Shown here in pieces: positions 45,984 through 56,350 of a DNA stretch of 64,000 nucleotides. The stretch comes from Capitulum mitella. Its lineage: Eukaryota > Arthropoda > Thecostraca > Pollicipedomorpha > Pollicipedidae. Where the stretch lies: the NCBI GenBank assembly GCA_030062745.1, contig CP099849.1:10018144-10082143 (forward strand), written 5' to 3'. A model generated the notes under the pieces. The model saw only the letters and a program-made list of their open reading frames with translations. It had not been told where the DNA came from and did no database searches. Position numbers and translations under genes: made by a program. The first letter of the stretch is position 1, and the number at the start of each line of letters is the position of its first letter.

Positions 45984-48900
45984 TATGCAACAGCAAATAC
46001 TGCAAAAACCTACATCCGTTAAATGCAAACAATTTAACAACGAAGACGTCAACGTCGTTCGTATCTTCGGGTAAGCACAGCTTATCCAGTGCAGGCCTGT
46101 TAGGACCAAAATCAAAGGGAATGGGTAAAAACGCAGGGTGCATCCGTTGAAAGCCGCACAAAGTCGTCAGCTTAGTCAGCAGTCTGTGTGAAAGAAACAT
46201 CCTGACAACCCAAATTCTATTTGAGACAAGGTCTTCAAATTCATAGCCAGTGTACTAACAGTGGCAATGGACCAATTACCTGCAAACATTTAATCTTTTG
46301 CTGAACAAAGAGTTATGTCCTTTTCAGGAGATCAAATGCCAGACAGATTTTTGGGACCATTAGTAGAAACAAAAAGTAAAGAAAATACCCTTTGCCCATA
46401 TTGAAGCAAAAAAAAGATGTCAAACAACAGCAACCACAGACATGACTTTTTCTATACTGAAGGTGTGTCTTATCCGTCATTCAGTTCTGAAGAACCCCTA
46501 CGTGCGAAATATATAAGACTACCTTTTGACACATTTTCTGATATATGAGCACAGAGGTCATTTTCTCCACTTCAAAATTCTTTTCAGAACTTCCACCAAT
46601 GTCAATGTGGCTTAGGATTCACCAGTGCTGAGTTAAATTTAGGGCTGAACTTTGACCACATAGGAGCCAAATCGATCATGGGCAAATCCAGCCAATTACA
46701 AGGACACACTATACCACTGCATGGACAGTCAAATCCTGATTCAGTTGGAACACACTGCACTGCACCAATACAACACACCACAATACACTGCACCAACACA
46801 AAGACATTGCCACCACTACAGCACTCACACCCTAAACTAGGCACAACATCAAAGAGACAGCAGGGCAAGGCTGGAAAAGGCGTTTTTTTGTGTTAAAGGA
46901 CACCAGAAAATATGTGCTCTAAAAACATTTCATGCTCCAAAAGTCTGACTTTATGCCTCCATCAAAATGCTAAATCATAACCATGCTGACAAATTCCTAA
47001 CTCTGCAAATGTATGACTCTGTCTCCATTCAGTAAGAAGCAGGTGTGATGTCGTGACTGACTTAAACCAAAAACGCCAACTTAAACGAGCATAACTCTTT
47101 GCAAATTTTCATCCCCATAACAGAAATTATACCCAATCACCAGGAATAAAAACCAAATTTCCAACCACGCAGCAGGGTGTCGACGTACCGCCTCGATGTC
47201 CATGTTCTCTCCGCCGGGTCCCCCGGCTCCGGCCTCGTCGTCGCTGTCGTCCTCGTCCTTCCACCGGTTGAAGTCGACCTTGAGCCAGTGGCACTTTTTC
47301 GTGTCCTTGAGTAACCGTGGCCAGTAGGGCCCTGCCTCGGCCTTCATCAGCACGAAGTCCACTCCTCGACCTGAGACGAGCTGCTTTGACGTCTGCCGGA
47401 GCCACGGCCGGCGTCAGGACCACAGGGGTGCTGCAGGGTCCCCAGGGGACCGTCACAGCCACAGCATACAGTCCACAGGGCTCTCCTGTCATGGCTCAAA
47501 CGATGCTGGGATTGTTGTGGTCATACCTATTCCCTTCCATGCAGTTGACTCCATGATGAGCAAGAATGAACCATAAAATATATCCCACAACCAATTTTTG
47601 TGCCTCTGCAAATGAAGCAGAGGCACTAAGGCACAAACTGGAACACCGAAATGATGACTGATACCATACATGAACTTGTACTGTTAATATGGCCATTAAA
47701 ATCAGGAATAATAATAATGCCAAACAATATGAAAAAGGAGCTGCTGAAGTACAGAAAAAACTTTGCAAACTGCTTTTTAACCACAAATTTACCTCTGGGT
47801 TGATATCTTTGTACAGGTCTATGTCTACTTCATATATCTTCTTGTCAGGTCCTCCTTGTCCCTTGAAATGAAGTTTGCTTCCTTCTACCTTAATCTCAGG
47901 GTTCTTCACATCTTCCACCAGGATTGTGAGGAATATGAGATCATTTCTCTGTGCCCAAGTGACTGGGGGGTGCAAGACACTGAAAATTATAAGAAAAGTT
48001 GATATCAAACCCACCAAAAAATGGTCAGAGCATTCCCTCCAATCTGATATGCTCCTTTATCCTACCTCCAATACTCAACATCACATGCCCACAAAATGAC
48101 AATCTCATGGCTCCTGCAATAAAGGTGGAGTATGATGTAGTCAGAAAAGTATGGCTTATGACATGGCACAAATTACATCTCATTTCAAAACATTTCTAAA
48201 ACACAGTCAAATATGAATGAGCTTTATAATTCCTGATCAATGATCACTACACAAAGTGGCAAGAGAGGCAATGATAAAACTAATCCAGTTAGCATAAGCC
48301 ACATCAAAATGGATATCAACAACTAATAGGTACTAACACATGCAAGGCCAGAAGTTTGCCTTCATGACCAGATACTTATGACAACAAAATGAAAATATCA
48401 CAACATAACCAAAGTACAGTGTACATTTGTGTGTAGCCAATGTGGCAAACGTACAAAAGCCAACAATGATGACAGGTTACAGGGTTACATGGTTACAAGG
48501 CGCACTTACAAATCTACTTGTACAGCTGCCACCTGAACTGGGGGAATCATCACTTTACTATTCCAGCATGGGCAGCAGAATGACAATCCTGATGTGAAAC
48601 AAATCATGGAAATCATTCAGATGCATTATTATGATGGGTCAGTTGGATGAGTGCAGGACAGAGCTTTTTGTTTCTCTGAGAACAAAATGCTGATTTCGCC
48701 CAGTCCACAACTCTGGTAACAAAATGCTTTGAGGTCTACATTTAAATGTCATGCTAGATTTCCACACCATGCTTTGCACTGCATTTTTACCACGATGGTT
48801 TACAGTGGCTAGATGTGTGACCTAACACAATTTGATCTAAGTGACCTAACACAATCTGTTAGCCAACCAGACAGATACATGACTTATGCTTTAATCTTGC

Positions 48901-51900
48901 CCAGTGGGGGTGATGAAGTCCCAAACATGGACAATGGCATTTTGGCCATGCAAGGTGCCATGATACAAGCATGGCATGCTTCCATGATGTCATAAGATAA
49001 ACATCTGCTTTCAGACAGAAGGAACATTTCTAAATGTTTGCCATGCACTCATTGCCACAGCATGTCCATCACAATGAAACTGCAGTTCAACTACAGCACC
49101 ACTCAACAGTAAGAGATGTGAAAGGTATTAATGAAATCAGGGATCAATTAACATTACAAAGCTCTATTTTTCTTTTGGGAAATCATTACAAAAATAGCTT
49201 TATTGTACAACTCAACAAACCAGATTTAACACTAAATACATGTATATGTTGTCTTTCTTGAACTGTGTACATTATCTGAACTATAATTTACACCTTTCTA
49301 CCACTACAATGTTTGCTTTGATGCAATGTCCATCTCTTGACAAACATAATGGCTTACAAATTTGCTTTTGTTCAGGAGTAAAGTGTTAATTTTATCTTGT
49401 TCAACATGTGAAAACAAAATGCAGATTTGTGGGTAATGGTTGAGCAGGCCTTCCACTTCTCATAACTCTAGAAATCCATGCAGCTGCCTAGCCATATTGG
49501 TACCAAAAGATGCGCAATGAAAAAACAGCCTGATCGAAATTATTTGACACCTTATCGATGCCACAACTTCCCCAAAACAACCCTTAGAAGTGATCCATCA
49601 ACCCACTGCCTCCACAACTAGCACGAGCACAGATCACGGAGCATCTCAGCGAACAGATGAACACTAACAGACAAGCTTTGGCAATGCACAAGTGTCCTGA
49701 AATATCAGTCACCAAAACATTCCCGTAAACACGCAACAGTCTAGAAATCCATAGTAAGAGACAGTAACATTGCAATGATTCATATGGAACAGGGGCATTG
49801 GAACTGGGGGGGGGGGGGGCAGCCGTCCCCCTCCTTTGAGTAACATTTAACTTGTCCCCCTCCTTTGGGTAATATTTAACTTCCTATGACATTGCATGGA
49901 AAGAAACGAGGCAAAAATCACATTTGCCCCCATATCTCCATGGAGGTTCCACCACTTCTAATACAGAGAAGTTTGGCAGAGAAAAGTTCGTAAGGGAAAA
50001 GGTTCATCAGGAAAAGGTTCATAGCTAAAGATTCATAAACATAAGGTTTGTATCTGAAAAGGTTTGTTCCAGTTTTGAGCTGAATGTGCGGTGTAGGATA
50101 CTAGAGGCCACAGGTTGACAAAGGGTGCGACTGGACTTGGCTTGGTCCAATAAGGAGTCAATTCAAAGGTAAAGTTAGGTTAGGTTAGGTTAGGTTAGGT
50201 TAGGTTAGGTTAGGTTAAGTTAAGTTAAGTTAGGCTAGGCTACGTTAGTCTAGGTTACTATTATATGTCCGTTCCATTTCCAACACAAACGTTTTGCAAT
50301 ACACACCATAAGTTTACGACCTTTTTGTTACCAGCCTATTTCCTAATGGACCTTTCCCTTATGAGCCTTTTTCCCACTAGCCTTTTCCATATGACCTTTA
50401 CAGCACAAACCTTTTCCATTATGAACCTTTTCCAACAGGAACATTTTCTGATACAAACCTCATGCATATGATCCTTTGGCTACAAACCTTTTCCCATGAA
50501 ACCTCGTCTCCCAACTCAGTACCCTTCCATTACAGCCATCTTTATCCATATCCCATCCAGGTCCCCCTTCATACCCCAGTACTATCCCAGTTTTCCTTCT
50601 CAGTCTTTCCCTCCTTGCCATACATGCCTGTCCTTGTCCGATCCCAGTCAACCTCTCTCTCCCGTTCCAGTTTTTTATTTAAATTTTTTTTTTCAAATCT
50701 TTTTTTTTTAAAATTAGCACAAGTGTAAAGCACAGAGTATCTCCATGAGACAGATCAACACCAACTGATAAGTGTCAGCAGTTGACAAGTGCCGTGAAAT
50801 ATGTTACTGGAATTAAAAATTAAAATTTTTTTACAAAATTTGTTTTTGCGGAATTCTCCCAGTAACATATTTTGCGGCACTTGTCAACTGCTGACACTTA
50901 TCAGTTGGTGTTGATCTGTCTCGTGGAGACACTCTGGGCAATCCTTTAGAAGCGCACGCCATAAACCAAGCACACTGGATGACACATATACGGCGCGCGT
51001 GGCAAAAGGAGACGTCAGCTGTTGCAAGAAACGACAACATTATGCACTGGAGCTCCAGGGTCGTAGATCACCTACTATTCGCTCTTGTTTTACACAGTAG
51101 GTTAGGTTAGGTTAGGTTAGGTTAGGTTAGGTTAGGTTAGGTTAGGTTAGGTTAGGCTAGGCTAGGTTAGGTTAGGTTAGGTTAGCGAATAGTAGGTGAT
51201 CCACGGCCCTGGAGCTCCAGTGCATAATGTTGTCGTTTCTTGCAACAGCTGACGTCTCCTTTTGCCAGGCGCGCCGTATATGTGTCATCCAGTGTGCTTG
51301 GTTTAGGGCGCACGCTTCTAAAGGATTACCGACACTCTGTGCTTTACACTTGTGCTAATTGTGGATGCAGTGGGTGACCCAACCATATTACAAGGCATTT
51401 TTGGGAAATTATGATGCTGATAATGCAGAAAATACTTTCCATTAGGCCATATTCTTACTGTGCATCTTTTAGTACCAATATGGGAAGGTAACCACCTGGA
51501 TTTTTGGAATAAAGAGAAGTGGTAAGCCTGCTCAACCAATACCAACTTGTATTTGCATTTCTTAATTTCATTGGTGATGTCACAACTGAATGCTAACACA
51601 AGACACAAACATTTCATCAGACACCTTCAGAACATTTATCACAGACTATTTTGAGGAAAGCACAACAGTGTGCTTTTGCAAAGGAGAACATGTTTACAGC
51701 ACATCTTTTGTCCCCTTAACACCTAAAAATGACCCCAAGTCTGTGCTAGACACAAAACCATTCCTTGAACACTACATTTTACAAAGTTAAACCCTTAGAG
51801 GTGGAAAAAATTAGATGCAGAAATGACAAAACATTCCTCAAGTTATGATATCCATTTCAAAACGTAAAACGCCGATATTTAACTGAAGCATCGTTATCAT

Positions 51901-52069
51901 ACGAAATACGAGACAAACACTACGCGTTACCGACATTCAGTTTGCTACTCGCAGGTAACGAAAGCAAAGTAACACGATCGTAGTGATGATAAAGTGCGGA
52001 ATCATCTTTAAACGTGAAAAGACACCATAAACTATCTTACTCTGGGGACGTCATATCTGCAGACACCAT
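45335..52069 (-). CDS. PTGES3: p23/PTGES3-type HSP90 co-chaperone, four coding exons
   Basis: The gene encodes a CS-domain co-chaperone that binds and stabilises the ATP-bound, closed HSP90 dimer in the cytosol. It was assembled from four exons (52069-52041, 47979-47793, 47392-47189, 45481-45335) with canonical GT-AG junctions and compatible phases (2, 0, 0), giving 188 residues. The CS domain includes PPVTWAQRNDLIFLTILVED and KLHFKGQGG. The family signature GPYWPRLLKD..HWLKVDFNRWKDEDD is intact in exon 3. The C-terminus has the Met/Gly run (MMKQMGGLGGMGGMGGM) and the acidic tail ending DDGDLPDLED. Introns are 4061, 400 and 1707 bp. Intron 1 carries foldback elements with TTAGG arrays; intron 3 carries a (TA)n tract. 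The identity is firm. The first exon (MVSADMTSP plus a split codon) is inferred from phase, start context and donor. Confidence 0.9.
45902..45981. repeat. (TA)n microsatellite in p23 intron 3
   Basis: About 80 bp of TA dinucleotides broken once by CACA. Confidence 0.9.
47189..47392 (-). CDS. PTGES3: p23 coding exon 3
   Basis: 204 nt, 68 codons, from acceptor CTCCGGCAG to donor GTACGT. It begins TSKQLVSGRGVDFVLMK, contains the WPRLLKD and NRWKDEDDSDDE signatures and ends MDIEA. Confidence 0.92.
47793..47979 (-). CDS. PTGES3: p23 coding exon 2 (CS domain)
   Basis: 187 nt from acceptor TATAATTTTCAG to donor GTAAAT. The first base completes a split codon, followed by 62 codons (VLHPPVTWAQ to LYKDINPE). 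Confidence 0.92.
49620..49715 (+). repeat. Diverged copy of the palindromic-element arm found at 50739
   Basis: GCACAGATCACGGAGCATCT, GAACAGATGAACACTAACAG and AAGTGTCCTGAAATATCAGT align in order with the left arm of the palindrome at 50728-50815 (GCACAGAGTATCTCCATGAG etc.). It lies in p23 intron 1. Only one arm is seen. Confidence 0.45.
49985..50480. mobile_element. Foldback region of AAGGTTCATA-type short repeats around a TTAGG array
   Basis: The left side (49985-50070) has four or five units like GGAAAAGGTTCATAG / AAGGTTTGTATCTGAAAAGG. The right side (50265-50480) has about ten units of the inverted form (CCTTTTCCATTATGAA, ACAAACCTTTTCC). Between them lies unique DNA and a (TTAGG)n array at 50174-50258. 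The two sides can pair. It lies in p23 intron 1. I know of no described element of this form. Confidence 0.55.
50174..50258 (+). repeat. Interstitial (TTAGG)n array
   Basis: About nine near-perfect GGTTA units grading into TTAAG, TTAGGC and TAGTC variants. TTAGG is the ancestral arthropod telomere repeat. The array lies deep inside a gene intron, so it is interstitial. Confidence 0.9.
50739..50938. mobile_element. Palindromic MITE nested inside the foldback element
   Basis: GAGTATCTCCATGAGACAGA ... GAAATATGTTACTGG faces CCAGTAACATATTTTGCGGC ... TCTCGTGGAGACACTC across an AT-rich loop of about 45 bp. The counterpart arm of the host element (51300-51340) lacks this segment, which shows the insertion. 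Confidence 0.7.
51098..51184 (+). repeat. Interstitial (TTAGG)n array in a foldback loop
   Basis: About 16-17 GGTTA units with two GGCTA variants, exactly between the inverted arms of the 50716-51356 element. Confidence 0.92.
52041..52069 (-). CDS. PTGES3: p23 coding exon 1 (29 nt)
   Basis: ATG in TTGGTATGG, nine codons MVSADMTSP plus GA, then donor GTAAGA. Phase 2 matches exon 2, which starts with a single T completing Asp. No alternative start with matching phase and this good a donor was noticed in the intervening 4 kb. The upstream 100 bp is CpG rich and probably holds the 5' UTR and promoter. Confidence 0.65.
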
Positions 52070-52159
52070 ACCAAGCAGGACGCGCAATTCCACAACAACG
52101 TCCGCGATGCGCGACCGGCGTCTGCACTCACACACATGGTTATTGCCCAAGGCTTCTAG

Positions 52160-52740
52160 ATAAGGAATGACGACACAGGTCTTAAAACGATGCTTGCACA
52201 CCGTAATGGCTGAAAAAAAACTCCATGCTAGGAATTACAGCAATCTTGCAGACAAATATAGCATAAACGAAACAGACGCACAAACGAAAAACCGTTTTCA
52301 TTATGAATTCATTCAGTGATAAACCACCACTGTACAGGGGCGGGGGGAGGGGTGGAACCTAGGAGCTGCGGGGGGAGGAGGGCACACGTGATGTTTACCC
52401 CGTTTCTTTCCACATAACGCCATAGGGTCCAGATGAATTGTTGCCCAAGGTTTGAGGTCAGCTGGTCCCCCCGTCCCTCAGTGCCAACACCCTTGTTGCT
52501 GTAAGATAAGTTGTCAGAAATAATCTCAGGAGCAATAGTTACGTAATCCCAAGGGCGGTGGATAAGGGGGGAGGGGGAGGGTGGCAGGAGGAGTAGTCTC
52601 ACTTCATCAGAAAATTTAGGGGACATACATATATTTTGCTCCCCCTAAAAAAAACCCTGCGCGGGACCTTGTGCTTGCGGAGACACCCTCAAAATGGGAT
52701 GAAATAAACCCGTTAGCGTACGTATTGCATAACAGCGGAC
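52160..52740. other. Upstream of p23, unassigned
   Basis: It contains CAGGGGCGGGGGGAGGGG near 52336 and G/C-runs resembling a CAGG-ended MITE, but matching ends could not be paired. An open minus frame (52309-52626) lacks motifs. Confidence 0.3.
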
Positions 52741-53938
52741 TAAGAAGTTGTGGCCAATGGGCCCTTGGCTCCCAGAAACTTATGTACATAACTGGATGAT
52801 CTCTGGACCTGACCGCCAGACCAGGGGCCTTTTATATATTCCGGCCCTTTGAAAATCACGGGTCTCAACGCGACTTCGTGGCAATCACATAGCCCCATGA
52901 CTCCCAGTGCCCCCCGAATTCACTAGGCCGCTAGGCCTGCTCGGAAGCCCTGACTTTCATAGGACGCCAGAACACAACGAGGACCCCTGGTCAAGACCAA
53001 AGAGCCTCCAGATATGTAGAGGGCAGTCCAAACAACAGGTGCCCTCGGCGTGGCTGAGGGTTCTATGAAATTTAGGGGCCCAAATGGCCCCTAACAGCCA
53101 CAGGCGCGCCTGAATTCCAACGAGCCCCCAAATACACAGAGGGCCTCTGGTCAAGTCTTAAGACCTACATATGTATAGAGGAAGTTTTGAAGAGACCCAG
53201 AGACCCTTGGTATGCCTGCGTATCCTTCGAAAATCAGGGGTTCCGGTGGACCTTTAGCAGCCACAAGGGCTCCTTCCTTCCAATGGGTAGTCAAATACAC
53301 AAGGACCCCTGGCACTCTCCAGAACACCCTGCACTTACCTAGAGTTTCTAAACCCAGAGACGCAGCAAGCCGAAGACTTCGGGGTTCTCACCTAGCGGTG
53401 GCCTCCCTCACTGCATGTAGGCTCCCTGGACGAAAAACATTAACGTATCATTTTACATGGACTCTCACCAGGGTCACAGTTAGACGAAAACTTCGGGGTG
53501 CGTGATAAATGGTGAGCCTCCTGAATAAAAAGAGTTAGTGAAAATTTTACGACGGAAGCTTGCTGTTCCTAAACATTATTAGTTCCAACCGGTTGGCTCT
53601 TCTCAGTTTGTCGATGTCGCGCCAAACATGATTTTTGCTGGGGGCCTCCATAGCTGTCAGGGGCCCCTCTGCAGGTCGTCCGGGGCTCCTCTACAGGCCA
53701 GCCCCCCCCCCCCCGTAGGCCGTAAGAGAGCCCCTTCACAGGCCGGCAGGAGGCCTACAGGCCGGCAAGGGGCTCCTACAGGCCGGCAGGGGCTCTTACA
53801 GGCCAGCAGGGAGCTCACTCAGCCTGGCAATGGGCCCCTTCATACCGTCACGGGACCCCCTATAGGCCGACAGGGGTCCCTCTGATGGGCTGGATCTAAA
53901 TATTTCACCTTCTGTCTTCTATTGTCTTTTTTTAGTTC
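52741..53938. repeat. Degenerate tandem satellite-like block, part 1
   Basis: The same phrases recur in order every 190 bp or so: ..CCCTGACTTTC / CTTCGAAAATCAGGGG, CACAAATACA(C/T)AG(A)GG, CCCTGGTCAAG, ACCTCCAGA(C/T)ATG, GCCCTTGGYRTR. 53640-53890 has shorter units around CTACAGGCCGGCAGGGG. The units are very diverged. The block is cut by family 1 copy C and resumes at 55290. Confidence 0.5.
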
Positions 53939-55149
53939 TTAACCCCATTCCCGGAGGGCTAGACGGTATGGTCGATTCCCGGCGGGGGGGGGGGGATTCG
54001 GCCCCACCTGAGATCTCGAGAACTACTCGTCCGATTTCATCGCAACAAACGGCAATCAATTTGCCGTGACCTGAACTACATTTTTATAAAAACAAACAAA
54101 TTTTCAAAATTCTGAAATGTGTGGATGCAGGGGGGCAAAAATATGAAAATAGGGGGTACTTTTGTACTTCTTATTACTTCGTTATTTATGGACCGATTTT
54201 AGTGAAACTGGCATGAATCGAGAGATTATAGACAGGGCTTTTACCATGGGTACACAAATCTGAAATTTCGAGAAAATTCATGGGCGTTCATAGGATTTCA
54301 AAAATAGGAGGATTAGTTTTCTAACAACTGAATGAAAAAAGGCAAAAACACTTCTTTGGCTTCTGCTAGTAATGCTATGCTAAAGAAGTACAAATCGAAT
54401 TACAGTGTTTGTATAATGTTAGCATAGGCGGTGGCAGGGACATGAAAAAAGGGAACTGTCATGGTAACAAGTTCTTCAGATCAACTTGCGACCTTCGACC
54501 TTAAATGACCTCCAGTAACCTTGGGGTCACTTGGAATGATCTCGTGTGCATTTAATATTATCTGTAAACGTTTTCAATCATTTGAATTCACTCTATTTCA
54601 AAAATTTCATTTTATGGCTATTGCGATATAGGGTATGCGCACTGACATTTTAGGTCATAGCTCCGTGGCCTAACCTGATATCAAGCTGAAACTTGGTACA
54701 CAAGTAGAGGGCACGCTTTTACGTCAATTCCCTGTTTGGCATTTAAAGAAACGGCGTCAAAATTATTGCAAAAAATAAATTTTGACTTTTGACCTTGACC
54801 TGACCTTGTAAAGTGACCTCAGATGAACAAAATTACATGTGCACATTGCCCTGCTATTTATCTATACATCCATATAAAGTTTTAAGTTCTATCTTAAAAA
54901 CTCCGTTTTTGGCAGACATTTTCCTTTTACCCTCAACAAGGCCGAAAATGGCCTGAGATGCCTCCCAAAAACGTTGCCTGACTCCGATCCTGAGCAAAGT
55001 AGAATTCTGAAATTTTGTCACGGCACGTAGAAAGAAGAGCTAGGAAAAGTGATTAAGTTTCGTAAGGCTGCGTCAAAAGCCTGGAATTGGCAAACAAAAA
55101 CCCGAGGGGGGGGGGGGGGATTCACCCTGCCTGCCGGGAATAGGGTTAA
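53939..55149 (-). mobile_element. piggyBac-like MITE, family 1 copy C
   Basis: TTAACCCCATTCCCGGAGGG (53939) to CTGCCGGGAATAGGGTTAA (55149), reverse orientation, 1211 bp. The landmark order is inverted relative to copies A, B and D. The DR1 motif is mutated (ACCTTCGACCTT). It is inserted in the degenerate satellite-like block. Non-coding. Confidence 0.85.
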
Positions 55150-55289
55150 AGTTGTTAAAGTTCTTAAAGCATTTTTGCGAAAACCTCAGTTTTTGTAGAA
55201 GTAATTTTCTAACCTCGGTGGTCCTCCTTCAAACATATGGGCGGCTCTAAGACCACTAGTGCTCACTTGGCTGCGCCACTGTCTGAATC

Positions 55290-56350
55290 TGATCAGGGCC
55301 CGGGGCACTTGGATGGTCCGGGGCGTTTTGAAATCTGTGGTCAAAATGAGCTCCTTATAAGGAGAGCTGAAATTCAGGAACCACAGGCACTCCTGACTTT
55401 CGATAATAACACAAATACATAGGGTCCCCAGGTCTGGAGAGGGGCTCTCACCAACTTCGAATGCCCAAAATGCACCCAGAGCTCTTGGTCAAGTCCAGAG
55501 ACCCTCCAGACATGCACAGGGTATTTGGGAGAGGGCCGGGGCCCTTGGCATATCCAGTAGCCATTCCAAAACCATGGGCTTCAACAGACTTGACATCAGT
55601 GACAGGGCCCCAACTGACCCCAGATGCATGGGGCTCCTGCAGTGGTGTACCCGGGATCTCGTCCAGGAAGGGGTCCAATGAGGCCAGGGTGCCCTCCGTC
55701 CAAGGGTCCTTCTTCGTGGCTTGCCTTCTTCGTGGCTGAGGGGGCCCTGTTTTTTTATTCGTGGGCCCATTTTAGGATCAAGGTCCTATTTTGATGCCCT
55801 GCGGGCAATGGCGTGCCAAGAATTTCGTCCAGGAGGGGGCCGGATCGGATCAAGGGGTTCATTCCAGCCAAGATGGCCGCTTTTCGTGGCTAAAGGGACC
55901 ATATTTTTGGATTTGGGCCCTTTTAGGCCCAAGCCCCGAGTTCCTATTTTTATGTTTTGAAGGCGTTTTCTTTTGACGTCTTGGGCGCTTTGCGGGCGCC
56001 TCAAACTGCCAAAAGTAGTGGGGTCTTTGGTCCCAGGGTCCTCACCGCCTCCAGGAGGCATGCCCCTCCTCCTTGAGTGCACCATTGGGCCCTTTTTGAG
56101 GCCCAGAAACTCTCTCACATAAGAAAATGTGCCTCTAGAGAGGGCCAGGGAACGCTGGTGTATTCAGGAGACAGCCGAAAATCAGGAGCCCTGACTTTCG
56201 GTGACCATCTTCAGGGAATCTTGCACATATTTAGAGTCTCTTGACTGGCCAGGGACAAGGGCGCCTGGTATATTCGAGAGCGGATTAAAAGCCAGGGACT
56301 CGGGGCCCGTGCTCTGTTAGCCACTTACTGCACACCAGGGCAGTCTGCGA
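55290..56350. repeat. Degenerate tandem block, part 2, with MITE insertions
   Basis: 55310-55640 and 56130-56350 continue the phrases of the 52.7-53.5 kb block (CCTGACTTTCG, ACAAATACATAGGG, TTGGTCAAGTCCAGAGACCC, CTCCAGACATGCACAGGG, CCTGGTATATTC). In between lie CAGTGGTGTACCCGGGATCT (55639) and a short MITE. Confidence 0.45.
55806..56087 (+). mobile_element. Short MITE, CAATGGCGTGCCAAG-ended
   Basis: It starts CAATGGCGTGCCAAGAATTT plus CGTCCAGGAGGGGG and ends CCCCTCCTCCTTGAGTGCAC plus CATTG, an imperfect inverted repeat. 282 bp, non-coding. The end is similar to CAGTGGTGTACCCGGGATCT at 55639, suggesting a second, overlapping copy. Confidence 0.45.

Larger units (their letters stand above)
50716..51356. 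mobile_element. Foldback transposon with a telomere-repeat loop and a nested palindrome
   Basis: The outer ends are AGCACAAGTGTAAAGCACAG (50716) and its inverted copy CTGTGCTTTACACTTGTGCT (to 51356), each bordered outside by AATT. The arms pair over about 170 bp: GGAGACGTCAGCTGTTGCAA and CATTATGCACTGGAGCTCCA on the left match their reverse complements at 51210-51270. CACCTACTATTCGCT abuts the array and pairs with AGCGAATAGTAGGTG. The loop is (TTAGG)n. A second palindrome (50739-50938, arms of about 75 bp) is inserted near the left tip. It lies in p23 intron 1. No coding capacity. Confidence 0.8.

Noticed and set aside
45783-46200. Open frames rich in Tyr/Ile across 45902-45981
   Set aside because: Translation of a (TA)n microsatellite inside p23 intron 3.
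50174-51184. TTAGG arrays as a chromosome end
   Set aside because: They lie within an intron with gene exons on both sides and are short, so they are interstitial.
53212-53885. Pro/Gly/Arg-rich open frames
   Set aside because: They lie in the degenerate tandem block of CAGGCCGGCAGGGG-like units. The open frame follows from composition.
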